A stretch of 39,699 bases of DNA, taken from assembly GCA_031290435.1 (NCBI GenBank), contig JAITNQ010000043.1, positions 1 to 39,699 on the forward strand, in the 5' to 3' direction. Within the stretch, counting starts at the first letter, position 1, and the number at the start of each line of letters is the position of its first letter. The position numbers and the translations under genes were made by a program. Positions 7,044 to 15,253 of the stretch are shown here, one piece after another. Below the pieces are notes generated by a model. That model saw nothing but the letters and a program-made list of their open reading frames with translations. It ran no database searches and was not told where the DNA came from. Source of the DNA: Candidatus Symbiothrix sp. GTDB taxonomy: Bacteria > Bacteroidota > Bacteroidia > Bacteroidales > Azobacteroidaceae.

Positions 7044-7337
7044 TTATATCATTTTTTCCACACTCCAGACGTAGGCATGCAGACCTTGCTGTTCCGTCAG
7101 TATATCCAATTCATGGAGTTTGAGGAGCAAATCATCTACTTTTTCATCCGGGACAACCGTCAGAATAGCTGAATTCAAAGTAGGCCAGGCATGGTTCCCA
7201 TAATGCGGTTCACCGGTTTTACTGCCTCTGCCCTGGACGGTGTCCCAGAGGGTAAACCCCCTGAGACTCATCTTTTCCAATATATCAAGAATACGATCTT
7301 TGTATGCTTGATTATAAGGTATAAATACTGTTTTCAT
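7044..7337 (-). CDS. PII-like protein at the end of an RND efflux operon
   Basis: A 97-residue protein with the size and alternating strand/helix pattern of the PII/CutA-like ferredoxin fold. The stretch VQGRGSKTGEPHYGNHAWP (residues 34-52) sits where the PII T-loop would be, followed by NSAILTVVPDEKVDDLLLKL and a final strand GLHAYVWSVEKMI. It lacks the canonical PII uridylylation-site Tyr context. Small PII-like proteins (PII-NG type) are known next to CusA-type RND pumps, so I assign it there. It is 16 bp downstream of the RND gene and likely senses a ligand or modulates the pump. The ligand is unknown. Confidence 0.7.
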   Translation of the reverse strand: MKTVFIPYNQAYKDRILDILEKMSLRGFTLWDTVQGRGSKTGEPHYGNHAWPTLNSAILTVVPDEKVDDLLLKLHELDILTEQQGLHAYVWSVEKMI

Positions 7338-7342
7338 TCTTG

Positions 7343-7370
7343 GTTTTTAATTTTTAGTTTTTAGTTTTTA
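7343..7370 (-). repeat. Four-unit 7-bp tandem array before the PII-like gene
   Basis: Plus-strand units are GTTTTTA, ATTTTTA, GTTTTTA, GTTTTTA, then GTC. On the coding strand the array ends 5 nt before the PII-like ATG and includes the stop codon of the RND gene (7354-7356). A change of repeat number would alter both the spacing between the genes and the tail of the RND protein. Confidence 0.8.
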
Positions 7371-10300
7371 GTCTCCAAAGTTTCCTCCGTTGCCGTCTCA
7401 CCCCATTCGAACCGAAGATAGAGTACAAAGCCGGAACGTAAAGCAAAGTCAGGATGGTAGACAAAGTCAAGCCGCCTACCACGGCAATACCCATCGGTTG
7501 CCACATTTCGGAACCGGATCCTCTCGGTATAGCCATCGGAATCATACCCAAAACGGTAGTAGCGGTCGTCATCAGAATGGGACGCAGACGTGAACGACCG
7601 GCCGAAATAACCGCTTTGTCGATCGACATACCCCGCTCCCTGTTCAGGTTGGCATAGTCGATAAACACAATACCATTCTTCACCACTATACCAATCAGCA
7701 TCACCATACCGATCAGGGCCATCAGGCTCACGGATTTTCCGGTAAGCATCAAAGCAAGGAAAACGCCGGCGATACCGAAAATCAAGGACAGCACGATAAT
7801 GAAAGGATAAGTGAGTGATTCGAACTGTGCAGCCATCACAATGTACACCAACAAGACGCAGAGAATCATCAATACAACCAAATCGCGGTTGGTTTCCTGC
7901 TGGTCTTCATACGAGCCGCCAATATTGACGCCGATTTCCGGAGAAATCACTCCTTCCGACTGCATATCTGAAATGATACTGTTCACTCCTGCCACTACAT
8001 CGCTTAATGCTGCTTTGTAAAGCGACCCGCTTACGATGACGATACGCTGCCGGTTTTGACGGTCGATTTGCGGAAGCGAGGATTTTTCAACCACTTTTCC
8101 TAATTCCCGAATTTTAACCGGTATTCCCGCATTGTTGTAAACAGAAATATCTTCGATAATTTCAAGCGATTGCCGGTAAGCCTCGTCATAGCGCACCACA
8201 ATGTCGTATTCATCTCCATCTTCCCTGTATTTGGAAGTAAAGGAACCATTGATGCGGTTGCGGACATAGGTAGCCACTGTGGCTGAGTTCAATCCGTTTT
8301 CCGCTAATTTTTCCCGGTCAAATTCAATCCGGTACTCAATCCGGTAATCCTGACGGTTAATAGTCACGTCGCGCAAACCTTTCACCAATGCCATTCTTGT
8401 CTTCAGTTCGGCGGCAATTTTATCGGTGAGCGCTAAATCGTATCCGTAGACTTCCACATCCACCGTGCTGGCTCCCGTACCCATCAGACCGCCATTTCCA
8501 CCCGGCGTTACAACATATTTGTACAGTTCGGGCATATTGTCAAATTCTTCTCGCAATCCGTCTGCAATATCATAGATGGACAACTTTCTTTCATCCGCCT
8601 CTACGCAACGGAAACGAAACGAGATCAGATTGGTCGCATTATCCTGCATGGCGGAAAAAGTATTGTTTTCATCGGCCTGTCCTACGGAGAAAGAGCGGAT
8701 TCTCACCTCTTTGGCATAGTTTGCCTTGACAATGCTGTCGATTTTCATCGCAGTCGCCCGCGCTACTTCCATACGGGTGCCGGTCGGCAAATAAACGCTG
8801 GCCTGAATCATGCTGTTGTCGGACGACGGCATAAAGTCGAATTTCACCAACTGTAAAGCCGGAACCATAATAACGAAAAAGATGGTAAAACAAATCAAGA
8901 GCGTTTTCCAACGATTCCGCACACAGGTATCCACCAATTTTGAATAGAAAATATCCAATTTATCAAGAAATACTTTTATCGGAGCATGTATCCTGTCAAA
9001 GAAACGGCCTTGCGTATAGGTAAGGCGCAACATCTGAGAACACAACATCGGGGTAAGCGACAAGGCGACAACCAAAGATATGGTAATCATAATGGTCACC
9101 ATCCATCCCAACTGACCGAACATCACACCGGCCAGACCGGTGGTCATGGTCAAGGGAAGGAATACGGCCAAAATGGTCAGGGTGGAAGCAATTACGGCTA
9201 TACCTACCTCATTGGTTGCATAAACAGCCGCCTCTTTGGGCGTACTGCCGCGCTCAATATGTTTCGTAACATTCTCAAGCACCACAATCGCATCGTCCAC
9301 AACCAAACCGATGGCAATGGTTAGTGACGACAGGGATATAATATTGAGCGAACCTCCGGTTATCATCAGGTAAATGAATGAAGCAATCAACGAAATAGGA
9401 ATAGCGAGAATAATGATAATCGTAGCTCGCCAGCGTCCCAGGAAGAACAGCACGACTAAAATGACGAAAAAGCCTGCCAGCAGGATTGTTTCCGTCAACG
9501 AATCAATAGAGCGCTGAATAAAATCGGAAGTATCCATAATCATCTCTAACTTAACGTCGGAGGGCAAGGTTTTCTGTAATTCCGGAATAATCTCATTCAC
9601 TGTTTTAGCGATTTCAACCGTGTTGGCTCCCGATTGCTTCTGAACGATGATGATTGCGCCCTTCACTTCATTTGAGTAAGATTCCTGAATACGACTCTGA
9701 ATGGTATCGGAAACGGTTGCTACATCTCTCAAATAAACATTTTTTCCTCCGTAACTGCCGAGTACAATGCCCAGAAGTTGTTCACTGGCCTTAAATTCTC
9801 CTTCGATACGCAAGGCATAAGTAGCGGTTCCGATGTCGAAATTACCGGCCGGGACATTCAGGTTCTCGGTCTGGATAACACTGGCTATCTTTTCAACAGT
9901 CAGATTGTAGGCTTCTAATTTTTCGGGACTGACATTGACCTGTACTTGCCGTTGCGGAGCGCCTGAAACCGTTACGGCTCCTACGCCCGCTACACGGTTC
10001 AGGGGATTGGCTATTTTTTCATCCAATATCTTGTAGAGTCCGTTAACACTCTCTTTGGCTGTCGCCGAATAGATAACGACCGGTACCATATCCATGCTGA
10101 ATTTGAATATAATCGGATTACTTACATCGTCCGGAAGTTGGGATTTTACCATATCTATTTTATCTCGGACATCATTGGTCGCCGTATTAATGTCGGTACC
10201 GTAATTAAATTCCAGCGTTACTATCGACATATTGTCCCGCGACTGGGAAGTAATTTTCTTCAGGTTCTCAGCGGTATTCAAACTGTTTTCGAGCGGTCTG

Positions 10301-10491
10301 GTAACATTTGTCTCAATATCCGAAGCACTGGCTCCCGGATAAGCAATTATCACCGACAACTGGTTTGTTTCAATGTCGGGGAACAAGTCAACCGGCAATT
10401 GTAAAAAGGAAAATATACCGAAAATAGCTATGCCGACAAATATCAAAGCGGTAGTAATCGGCTTTTTTACAGCAGTTTCATATAAACTCAT
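7354..10491 (-). CDS. RND-family multidrug efflux pump, inner-membrane subunit
   Basis: A 1045-residue proton-driven transporter of the HAE1/AcrB type. It has an N-terminal helix (residues about 10-30), a first periplasmic porter domain, six helices from about 335 to 545, a second periplasmic domain and six helices near the C-terminus. The proton-relay pair in helix 4 is present in GLVVDDAIVVLENV (Asp399, Asp400). Full length and intact. It should pair with the adaptor 10 bp upstream and the TolC-type channel. Substrates cannot be read, but the HAE1-like motif rather than a Cus metal motif favours organic compounds. The last codons overlap a 7-bp tandem array. Confidence 0.96.
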   Translation of the reverse strand: MSLYETAVKKPITTALIFVGIAIFGIFSFLQLPVDLFPDIETNQLSVIIAYPGASASDIETNVTRPLENSLNTAENLKKITSQSRDNMSIVTLEFNYGTDINTATNDVRDKIDMVKSQLPDDVSNPIIFKFSMDMVPVVIYSATAKESVNGLYKILDEKIANPLNRVAGVGAVTVSGAPQRQVQVNVSPEKLEAYNLTVEKIASVIQTENLNVPAGNFDIGTATYALRIEGEFKASEQLLGIVLGSYGGKNVYLRDVATVSDTIQSRIQESYSNEVKGAIIIVQKQSGANTVEIAKTVNEIIPELQKTLPSDVKLEMIMDTSDFIQRSIDSLTETILLAGFFVILVVLFFLGRWRATIIIILAIPISLIASFIYLMITGGSLNIISLSSLTIAIGLVVDDAIVVLENVTKHIERGSTPKEAAVYATNEVGIAVIASTLTILAVFLPLTMTTGLAGVMFGQLGWMVTIMITISLVVALSLTPMLCSQMLRLTYTQGRFFDRIHAPIKVFLDKLDIFYSKLVDTCVRNRWKTLLICFTIFFVIMVPALQLVKFDFMPSSDNSMIQASVYLPTGTRMEVARATAMKIDSIVKANYAKEVRIRSFSVGQADENNTFSAMQDNATNLISFRFRCVEADERKLSIYDIADGLREEFDNMPELYKYVVTPGGNGGLMGTGASTVDVEVYGYDLALTDKIAAELKTRMALVKGLRDVTINRQDYRIEYRIEFDREKLAENGLNSATVATYVRNRINGSFTSKYREDGDEYDIVVRYDEAYRQSLEIIEDISVYNNAGIPVKIRELGKVVEKSSLPQIDRQNRQRIVIVSGSLYKAALSDVVAGVNSIISDMQSEGVISPEIGVNIGGSYEDQQETNRDLVVLMILCVLLVYIVMAAQFESLTYPFIIVLSLIFGIAGVFLALMLTGKSVSLMALIGMVMLIGIVVKNGIVFIDYANLNRERGMSIDKAVISAGRSRLRPILMTTATTVLGMIPMAIPRGSGSEMWQPMGIAVVGGLTLSTILTLLYVPALYSIFGSNGVRRQRRKLWRLKTKN

Positions 10492-10501
10492 AGCTTAGTT
10501 T

Positions 10502-11521
10502 TTATTGATTAATAATTTCAACCTCCGTGCCGTCTATCAATCGGGTCTGTCCGGCCGTCACAACCACATCTCCGGGCTTCAGACCGGAAAGAATCTCGTA
10601 ATTTTCACCCAGATGCTGCCCTAATTCCACTTTGTGATATTTGGCTATGTCGTTTTCTATCGTGAATACATATTTATCGTTGGCGCCGGGCTGGCGTTGA
10701 ACAGTCGCATCCGGAATAACAATGCTTTCCCCCGTTCCGAAATTCAGGCTGACACGGGCGTACATTCCCGGACGAACCCGCAGATGGTTGTTGTTAATCC
10801 CCACTTCCACGCCGAAAGTATGGGTGGCCGCATCAATGGTCGGATAAATCAAGGTTACTTTTCCGGTGAAAACTTCATTTCCGTAAACATCCAATGTAAT
10901 GTCGACCGGCATTCCCTTCTTTACCAAAGTAAAATACGATTCCGTAACATTAATCACCGCTTTCAGAGGATTCAAGTGCTGAACCGTCAGAATGGGCTGT
11001 TGCCCGAACACATCCCCATTGTCATAATTGCGGGCGGTCACCGTACCGTTGATAGGGCTTTTCAATTGGGTATTGTCCTGAAGGTTTCTTATGGCTGTTT
11101 TCAAAACGTCAATCTGGGTTTTTACCTGATCGACCTGTTGCTGCGCGATTCCACCCTCTTTCAGCAAGGCGCTGTACCGCTCATAATCTTTTTCCAGATT
11201 GGCCAATTGTGTATTCTGCTGTTTCAGATTTGAGGATTCCATCTGAACCAATAATTGATCTTTATGCACCTTACCGCCTATTTCTACATAGATTTTTTCG
11301 ATACGTCCCGGCATGGCAGGCGTAATCTGATTAATTACATCTGCTTTAACGGTAGCGGTATAAGTCGCTATCTTATCCACAGGCTGAAACTTTGCAACCG
11401 TCGTATTCACTTTTACTTTACTGGTTTTCGAGTCGCTTGCGTCCGTCTTTTTTTCTCCGCAGGAAATTAAAATTCCCAACCCGATAATGGGCAATAATCT
11501 AACTAAATTTTTTGTCTTCAT
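10502..11521 (-). CDS. RND efflux periplasmic adaptor (membrane fusion protein), lipoprotein
   Basis: The 339-residue adaptor bridges the RND pump and the outer-membrane channel. The N-terminus ends in the lipobox LISC with Cys21 as the lipidation site. A lipoyl/barrel-sandwich half begins at PAMPGRIEKIYVEIGGKV (about 68-85). A short coiled-coil hairpin follows, about 90-150, rich in Gln. The second half-lipoyl is at LKSPINGTVTARNYDNGD (about 154-171), followed by beta-barrel and membrane-proximal domains. The gene sits between the channel and the pump with gaps of 30 and 10 bp, consistent with one operon. Confidence 0.94.
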   Translation of the reverse strand: MKTKNLVRLLPIIGLGILISCGEKKTDASDSKTSKVKVNTTVAKFQPVDKIATYTATVKADVINQITPAMPGRIEKIYVEIGGKVHKDQLLVQMESSNLKQQNTQLANLEKDYERYSALLKEGGIAQQQVDQVKTQIDVLKTAIRNLQDNTQLKSPINGTVTARNYDNGDVFGQQPILTVQHLNPLKAVINVTESYFTLVKKGMPVDITLDVYGNEVFTGKVTLIYPTIDAATHTFGVEVGINNNHLRVRPGMYARVSLNFGTGESIVIPDATVQRQPGANDKYVFTIENDIAKYHKVELGQHLGENYEILSGLKPGDVVVTAGQTRLIDGTEVEIINQ

Positions 11522-11551
11522 ATTTTATTTATTTGTTTTATCTTTTGTAAG

Positions 11552-13024
11552 TTACTCCTGTATTTCTATCCCCAATACCTTATCCAAATCAGCTTTGGAA
11601 GTCAGAAAATTATAAATCGCCTGATTAAACGCCAAATTGGCCTGGGTCAATCCCAACTGAGCGGTATTCAAATCAAGCAGGGTTCCCATTCCGGTATCAT
11701 ACAGTTTTTGTGAAATCTTGTACCCTTTTTGCGCCTGTGCCACAACATCCTTGGTCGACAAGACCTGTTCTACGAAATTCGTCATATTGTTGAGGTTATT
11801 GCTTATCGCCAAATTGAGATTTCTTACAATATCTTCCCGTTGCCATTTCATCTGTTCAATACCAGCTTTTGTCTGACGGATATCGTTCGATTTCTTAAAA
11901 CCGTCGAAAATAGGAATGGAAATATTCAGACTGACGGACGAAGTAGGGTTCCATTTGTAATCTCCGAATTTGAAATCATTGTTCATCGACATGTACATAT
12001 AACTTCCGGATATGGCAATAGTCGGATAATACTGGGTTTTATAGAGTTCCAGCGTTTTATGCAACTGCTCGTTCTGGATATCGAACTGCTTCAGTTCCGA
12101 ATTATCGGCCAAGGTAGTATCTATGCTGAGTATTTCGGCGTAGAGGTCTTTTTCGTAGTCCAATAAACTTCCTTCTACCGATATGTCTTGGTCAATATCA
12201 ATCCCCATCAGGGCTTTCAGCGACAAAGACGCCAGATTGTAGGCATTTTGCGCCTGTATCAGATTGGGTTTGATATTTTTGGCATTCACATCCGCTCTAA
12301 CCAAATCAAATTCCGAAACAATTCCTTGCTTGTATTTACTGTTGATATTGTCGTAATTGAGAATCGCATTGTCATAACTTTCCTGAATAACATGAAGGGC
12401 GTCTTTCGCAAACAAAACGCCATAATAGGCTTTTCGAATGGAATTTACCATGTTAATTCTGGAAGACCGGGCATTTTCGACAGCCAGTTCCACATCCAAA
12501 CTTGATAATTCGAGACTTTTCCACAGTGTTGGAACCAGCAGCGGCCAACTGAGGTTGAATCCGCCTGTCCAGTTGTTGTCACGGCCAATGGTTATTCCTT
12601 CAGCTCCCGAAGACGGGTTCGCAGCAGCTGCGGCTTCTTCCGCTTGCTTAATGGCATTGGAAACCGTTCCCGGTACGTAGCCATTTACGGCAGAAGCAAA
12701 TGCCGTTTCCATCAGTGGCGTCAACATGGAACTCATATCAAAAGCGCCATCCATATACATGACCTGCTTCTTCAAAGAGCGACTGTACTGTCCCACGGCA
12801 TCAATCTGCGGATAAAGCGAGGATTGGTTCGATTTTTTTGCGTACTTTTTCTTCTGAATTTCCAAATCCGCTATTTTCACCGTAGGATTTTCACTCAATG
12901 CAATTCTGATGGCTTTGTCCAGATTCAGTTCTAACGGAGCCTCTTTGTTTTGGGCGCCGACTAACCAGGATGCGGAAACCATCAAGATTGCAATACCTGT
13001 TTTTTTGATTAAACCAATTTCCAT
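11552..13024 (-). CDS. TolC-family outer-membrane efflux channel
   Basis: A 490-residue protein with a signal peptide ending near VGAQ (about residue 24). Two long, mostly helical repeats follow, as expected for the TolC alpha-barrel. LNLDKAIRIALSENPTVKIADLEIQ (split around 33-57) and the later LYDTGMGTLLDLNTAQLGLTQA pattern are typical outer membrane efflux protein signatures. A low-complexity Ala-rich stretch (about 128-140) lies in the first half. It is the outer-membrane exit duct for the RND pump encoded downstream. Confidence 0.94.
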   Translation of the reverse strand: MEIGLIKKTGIAILMVSASWLVGAQNKEAPLELNLDKAIRIALSENPTVKIADLEIQKKKYAKKSNQSSLYPQIDAVGQYSRSLKKQVMYMDGAFDMSSMLTPLMETAFASAVNGYVPGTVSNAIKQAEEAAAAANPSSGAEGITIGRDNNWTGGFNLSWPLLVPTLWKSLELSSLDVELAVENARSSRINMVNSIRKAYYGVLFAKDALHVIQESYDNAILNYDNINSKYKQGIVSEFDLVRADVNAKNIKPNLIQAQNAYNLASLSLKALMGIDIDQDISVEGSLLDYEKDLYAEILSIDTTLADNSELKQFDIQNEQLHKTLELYKTQYYPTIAISGSYMYMSMNNDFKFGDYKWNPTSSVSLNISIPIFDGFKKSNDIRQTKAGIEQMKWQREDIVRNLNLAISNNLNNMTNFVEQVLSTKDVVAQAQKGYKISQKLYDTGMGTLLDLNTAQLGLTQANLAFNQAIYNFLTSKADLDKVLGIEIQE

Positions 13025-13059
13025 AATCTTTTTACCTAATTAAAATATTTGTTCTTTAT

Positions 13060-13677
13060 TTATTGTCTTTTCTCTAATTCCAATACAATTTTGTCGACCT
13101 TTTCGTTGCCCAATGGCGTCGAAATTCCCCGAATAAAATTCAATATAATGGCCCGAATAAATTCGTTGGTCGAATATTTGTCCGTCGGGATGAAATCATC
13201 GTCCATCAATGCCTTAAACTGGCTTTTCAAAAGCCAGATCAATACTTCAAATTTGACGTCGCCGCGAATCAATCCCTGCGCTACGCCTTTTTCAAATAAA
13301 GGGAGAAAAGAATTAATGCTTTCTTTTTGCCTGTTCTCTATTTTTTTGAAAATAGCTGTATGGTATTTTCTCAGGTCGTGTATAAACGATTTGTTCACAT
13401 TTTGCACATTCCGTAAATGACTGGCGTAAATCCGCATCAAAGTGTCTATTACATCTTCCGAATCACTAAACAATTCCCGCGTTTCCCTATCAACTTTCTC
13501 CATGTTAAGATTGATGCAAATTTCCAACAGCTCTTCTTTGTCCGAGAATATTTCATAAAGCGTACGTTTGGATATACCCAATTCATTGGCTATATCCGAC
13601 ATCGTCATGCCTTTTACCCCTTTGGTAAAAAAGAGCGCCGACGCTTCCTGAACAATCCTTTCTCGTAATAATCCCAT
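13060..13677 (-). CDS. TetR/AcrR-family transcriptional regulator of the efflux operon
   Basis: A 205-residue regulator. The N-terminal helix-turn-helix covers about residues 8-52, with MTMSDIANELGISKRTLYEIF as the recognition region (two parts of one helix-turn-helix). The remaining all-helical part is the ligand-binding and dimer domain and shows no specific family signature. It is the first gene of the efflux operon, 35 bp before the channel gene. This arrangement suggests it represses its own operon and is released when a pump substrate binds. A 9-bp inverted repeat overlapping the predicted -33 box upstream is a good operator candidate. Confidence 0.9.
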   Translation of the reverse strand: MGLLRERIVQEASALFFTKGVKGMTMSDIANELGISKRTLYEIFSDKEELLEICINLNMEKVDRETRELFSDSEDVIDTLMRIYASHLRNVQNVNKSFIHDLRKYHTAIFKKIENRQKESINSFLPLFEKGVAQGLIRGDVKFEVLIWLLKSQFKALMDDDFIPTDKYSTNEFIRAIILNFIRGISTPLGNEKVDKIVLELEKRQ

Positions 13678-13779
13678 CTTTCTTTAAGCCTTGTCTGTTT
13701 TTGCTTTTGAATGTCGCTTGAGACCCGTGTTGTGCTTATTTTCTTCGAACCGGTCTCTTTCCTGCGAGTTTTCAGGCAG

Positions 13780-13807
13780 CAAAGTAAATGAAAACTTTTG
13801 AAACAAA
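13780..13807 (-). promoter_or_regulatory. Candidate promoter of the tetR-efflux operon
   Basis: Minus-strand TTTG (13804-13807), then a 16-bp spacer, then TTACTTTG (13780-13787), one mismatch from TAnnTTTG. The spacer is shorter than the preferred 19 bp, so a regulated or weak promoter is likely. The leader to the ATG would be about 95 nt. Confidence 0.4.
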
Positions 13808-13816
13808 AAAAGTTTT
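13791..13816. promoter_or_regulatory. Candidate TetR operator
   Basis: AAAACTTTT (13791-13799) and AAAAGTTTT (13808-13816) are perfect 9-bp inverted arms separated by 8 bp. The dyad covers the predicted -33 box of the tetR-efflux promoter, the place where a TetR dimer would block transcription. The arms are A/T-rich, so chance is possible. Confidence 0.4.
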
Positions 13817-13902
13817 TTCATCCCATTTTTATTTTATTAAGTAAAAAAATAATTAATTAAATTTTTGTCGGGGTTTTAGGGTATGAATATACTATTTTTT
13901 TG

Positions 13903-13910
13903 TATCTTTG
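13903..13910 (+). promoter_or_regulatory. Predicted -7 box for the beta-barrel protein gene
   Basis: TATCTTTG fits TAnnTTTG and lies 45 bp upstream of the ATG at 13956. No clear TTTG is present 19 bp upstream. The leader is A/T-rich with no Shine-Dalgarno sequence. Confidence 0.55.
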
Positions 13911-13955
13911 CGCCTTCAATTATTTTATTATATTAACAATTAAACATTTATTTCT

Positions 13956-14726
13956 ATGATTAAAAAAGTTTTTGTAGCGATTATTATCGCATCTTGCACC
14001 CTATTTTGTGGAAGCAACTTGAATGCGCAAGGCTTATTTGAAAACTGGGCTATAGGTATTGAAAGTGGCACATACGGAACCGGAATAACAGTAGCCACAT
14101 CACTCTCGCCACTATTAAAGTTAAGAGCAGGCGTCGATTATCTGGGTGTGAAATACTATACGGATTTTGATGTCGAACCGGAAGGTTATGTGGAAAATAA
14201 TCCTTCGCTCAATAAAATTGACATGTCCGCTACGGTTTCGAATCCCCAATTGAAATTCACCAATTTTAAAGCCATTTTGGATTATTATCCTATGCAGAAC
14301 GGCATTTTTTCCATTTCAGCCGGTTTTTACGCCGGCAATAGCGCCATAAACGCAGGTGCCAAGATAGACAACTATCCGCAACTGGTAGAAAAGTATGGAG
14401 GGCCTCTTGTTTTTGACTTGGAAGATATTGTAGTTAAGCCCAATGCAGATGGAACTTTCGATGGAAAGCTCAAATTCGGCAACTTGGTCAAGCCTTATTT
14501 CGGCTTAGGTTTGGGTCGAACAATTGCCAACAGCAGAGTAGGATTCAAGTTCGATATAGGATTTATTTACCAAGGCGACTATAAATTTGATAGCAAAAAT
14601 ATGTCCACGTCAACAAAGATGGCGGAAAGTGTTACTACTACGTTTCTTGATGATGAAGCCATTCCTTCGTGGGTACTCAAAACATGGCCGATTATTAATT
14701 TTAGCCTCTCGTACCGGATATATTAA
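13956..14726 (+). CDS. Predicted outer-membrane beta-barrel protein of unknown function
   Basis: A 256-residue protein with a signal peptide (KKVFVAIIIASCTLFCGSNLNAQ, in parts, cut near residue 25). The rest has alternating hydrophobic residues and glycine-rich turns such as AGFYAGN and FGLGLGR. It ends in an amphipathic strand INFSLSYRIY with a C-terminal aromatic, typical of outer-membrane barrels. A segment around residues 145-170 (LVFDLEDIVVKPNADGTFDGKL) may be an extracellular loop. I do not recognise a specific family. It stands alone between two minus-strand operons with its own promoter and shares a terminator with ispF. Confidence 0.75.
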   Translation: MIKKVFVAIIIASCTLFCGSNLNAQGLFENWAIGIESGTYGTGITVATSLSPLLKLRAGVDYLGVKYYTDFDVEPEGYVENNPSLNKIDMSATVSNPQLKFTNFKAILDYYPMQNGIFSISAGFYAGNSAINAGAKIDNYPQLVEKYGGPLVFDLEDIVVKPNADGTFDGKLKFGNLVKPYFGLGLGRTIANSRVGFKFDIGFIYQGDYKFDSKNMSTSTKMAESVTTTFLDDEAIPSWVLKTWPIINFSLSYRIY

Positions 14727-14744
14727 TCCGGAATCCGGCAAATA

Positions 14745-14775
14745 AAAAAGATGCGTCAAAAAGACGCATCTTTTT
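14745..14775. terminator. Bidirectional terminator between the barrel gene and ispF
   Basis: Perfect 13-bp arms AAAAAGATGCGTC (14745-14757) and GACGCATCTTTTT (14763-14775) flank a 5-nt A loop. It works in both directions because each arm ends in an A or T run. The ispF stop codon (14756-14758) lies inside the hairpin, so the last IspF codons form part of the stem. Confidence 0.9.
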
Positions 14776-15253
14776 TTATGATAAGAACCGAAGCATACAC
14801 GGCTATGCCTTCCTCCCGCCCTACATATCCCATTTTTTCAGATGTAGTCGCCTTAATGGAAATATCCTCCACATCGACAACCATTACATCCGACAGGCAT
14901 ATTTTCATGTGTGGTATATGGGGATTCAGAAGCGGCTTTTCCGCACAAACAGTTATATCCGCATTCCCTAATTCATAGCCTTCCGACCGGATTAAGTCCA
15001 TGGTTCTTCGCAACAAAATCTTGCTGTCAATATCTTTGAACTCTTCGCTCATATCCGGAAAATGAAAACCGATATCCCTCAATCCGGCTGCACCCAATAA
15101 GGCGTCACAAAGGGCATGGATAAGCACATCTGCATCAGAATGTCCCAGCAAACCTTTTTCATACATCAATCTGATGCCTCCCAACCATAATTGCCGGTCA
15201 GACGCAAAACGGTGGACGTCAAATCCAAAGCCAATACGTATTTTATCCGGCAT
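14756..15253 (-). CDS. ispF: 2-C-methyl-D-erythritol 2,4-cyclodiphosphate synthase
   Basis: This 165-residue enzyme forms the cyclic diphosphate intermediate of the MEP isoprenoid pathway. The metal-binding signature GFGFDVHRF puts Asp12 and His14 near the N-terminus, and GLLGHSDADVLIHALCDALLGAAG follows, in two parts, at about 34-57. Length is normal. The start overlaps the porV stop by one base (TAATG), so it is coupled to the secretion genes upstream although it acts in a different pathway. Confidence 0.97.
   Translation of the reverse strand: MPDKIRIGFGFDVHRFASDRQLWLGGIRLMYEKGLLGHSDADVLIHALCDALLGAAGLRDIGFHFPDMSEEFKDIDSKILLRRTMDLIRSEGYELGNADITVCAEKPLLNPHIPHMKICLSDVMVVDVEDISIKATTSEKMGYVGREEGIAVYASVLIIKKDASF

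Noticed and set aside
7044..7337. Classical GlnB/GlnK nitrogen regulator
   Set aside because: It is shorter than GlnB, lacks the canonical T-loop Tyr context and has no amtB or glutamine synthetase gene nearby.
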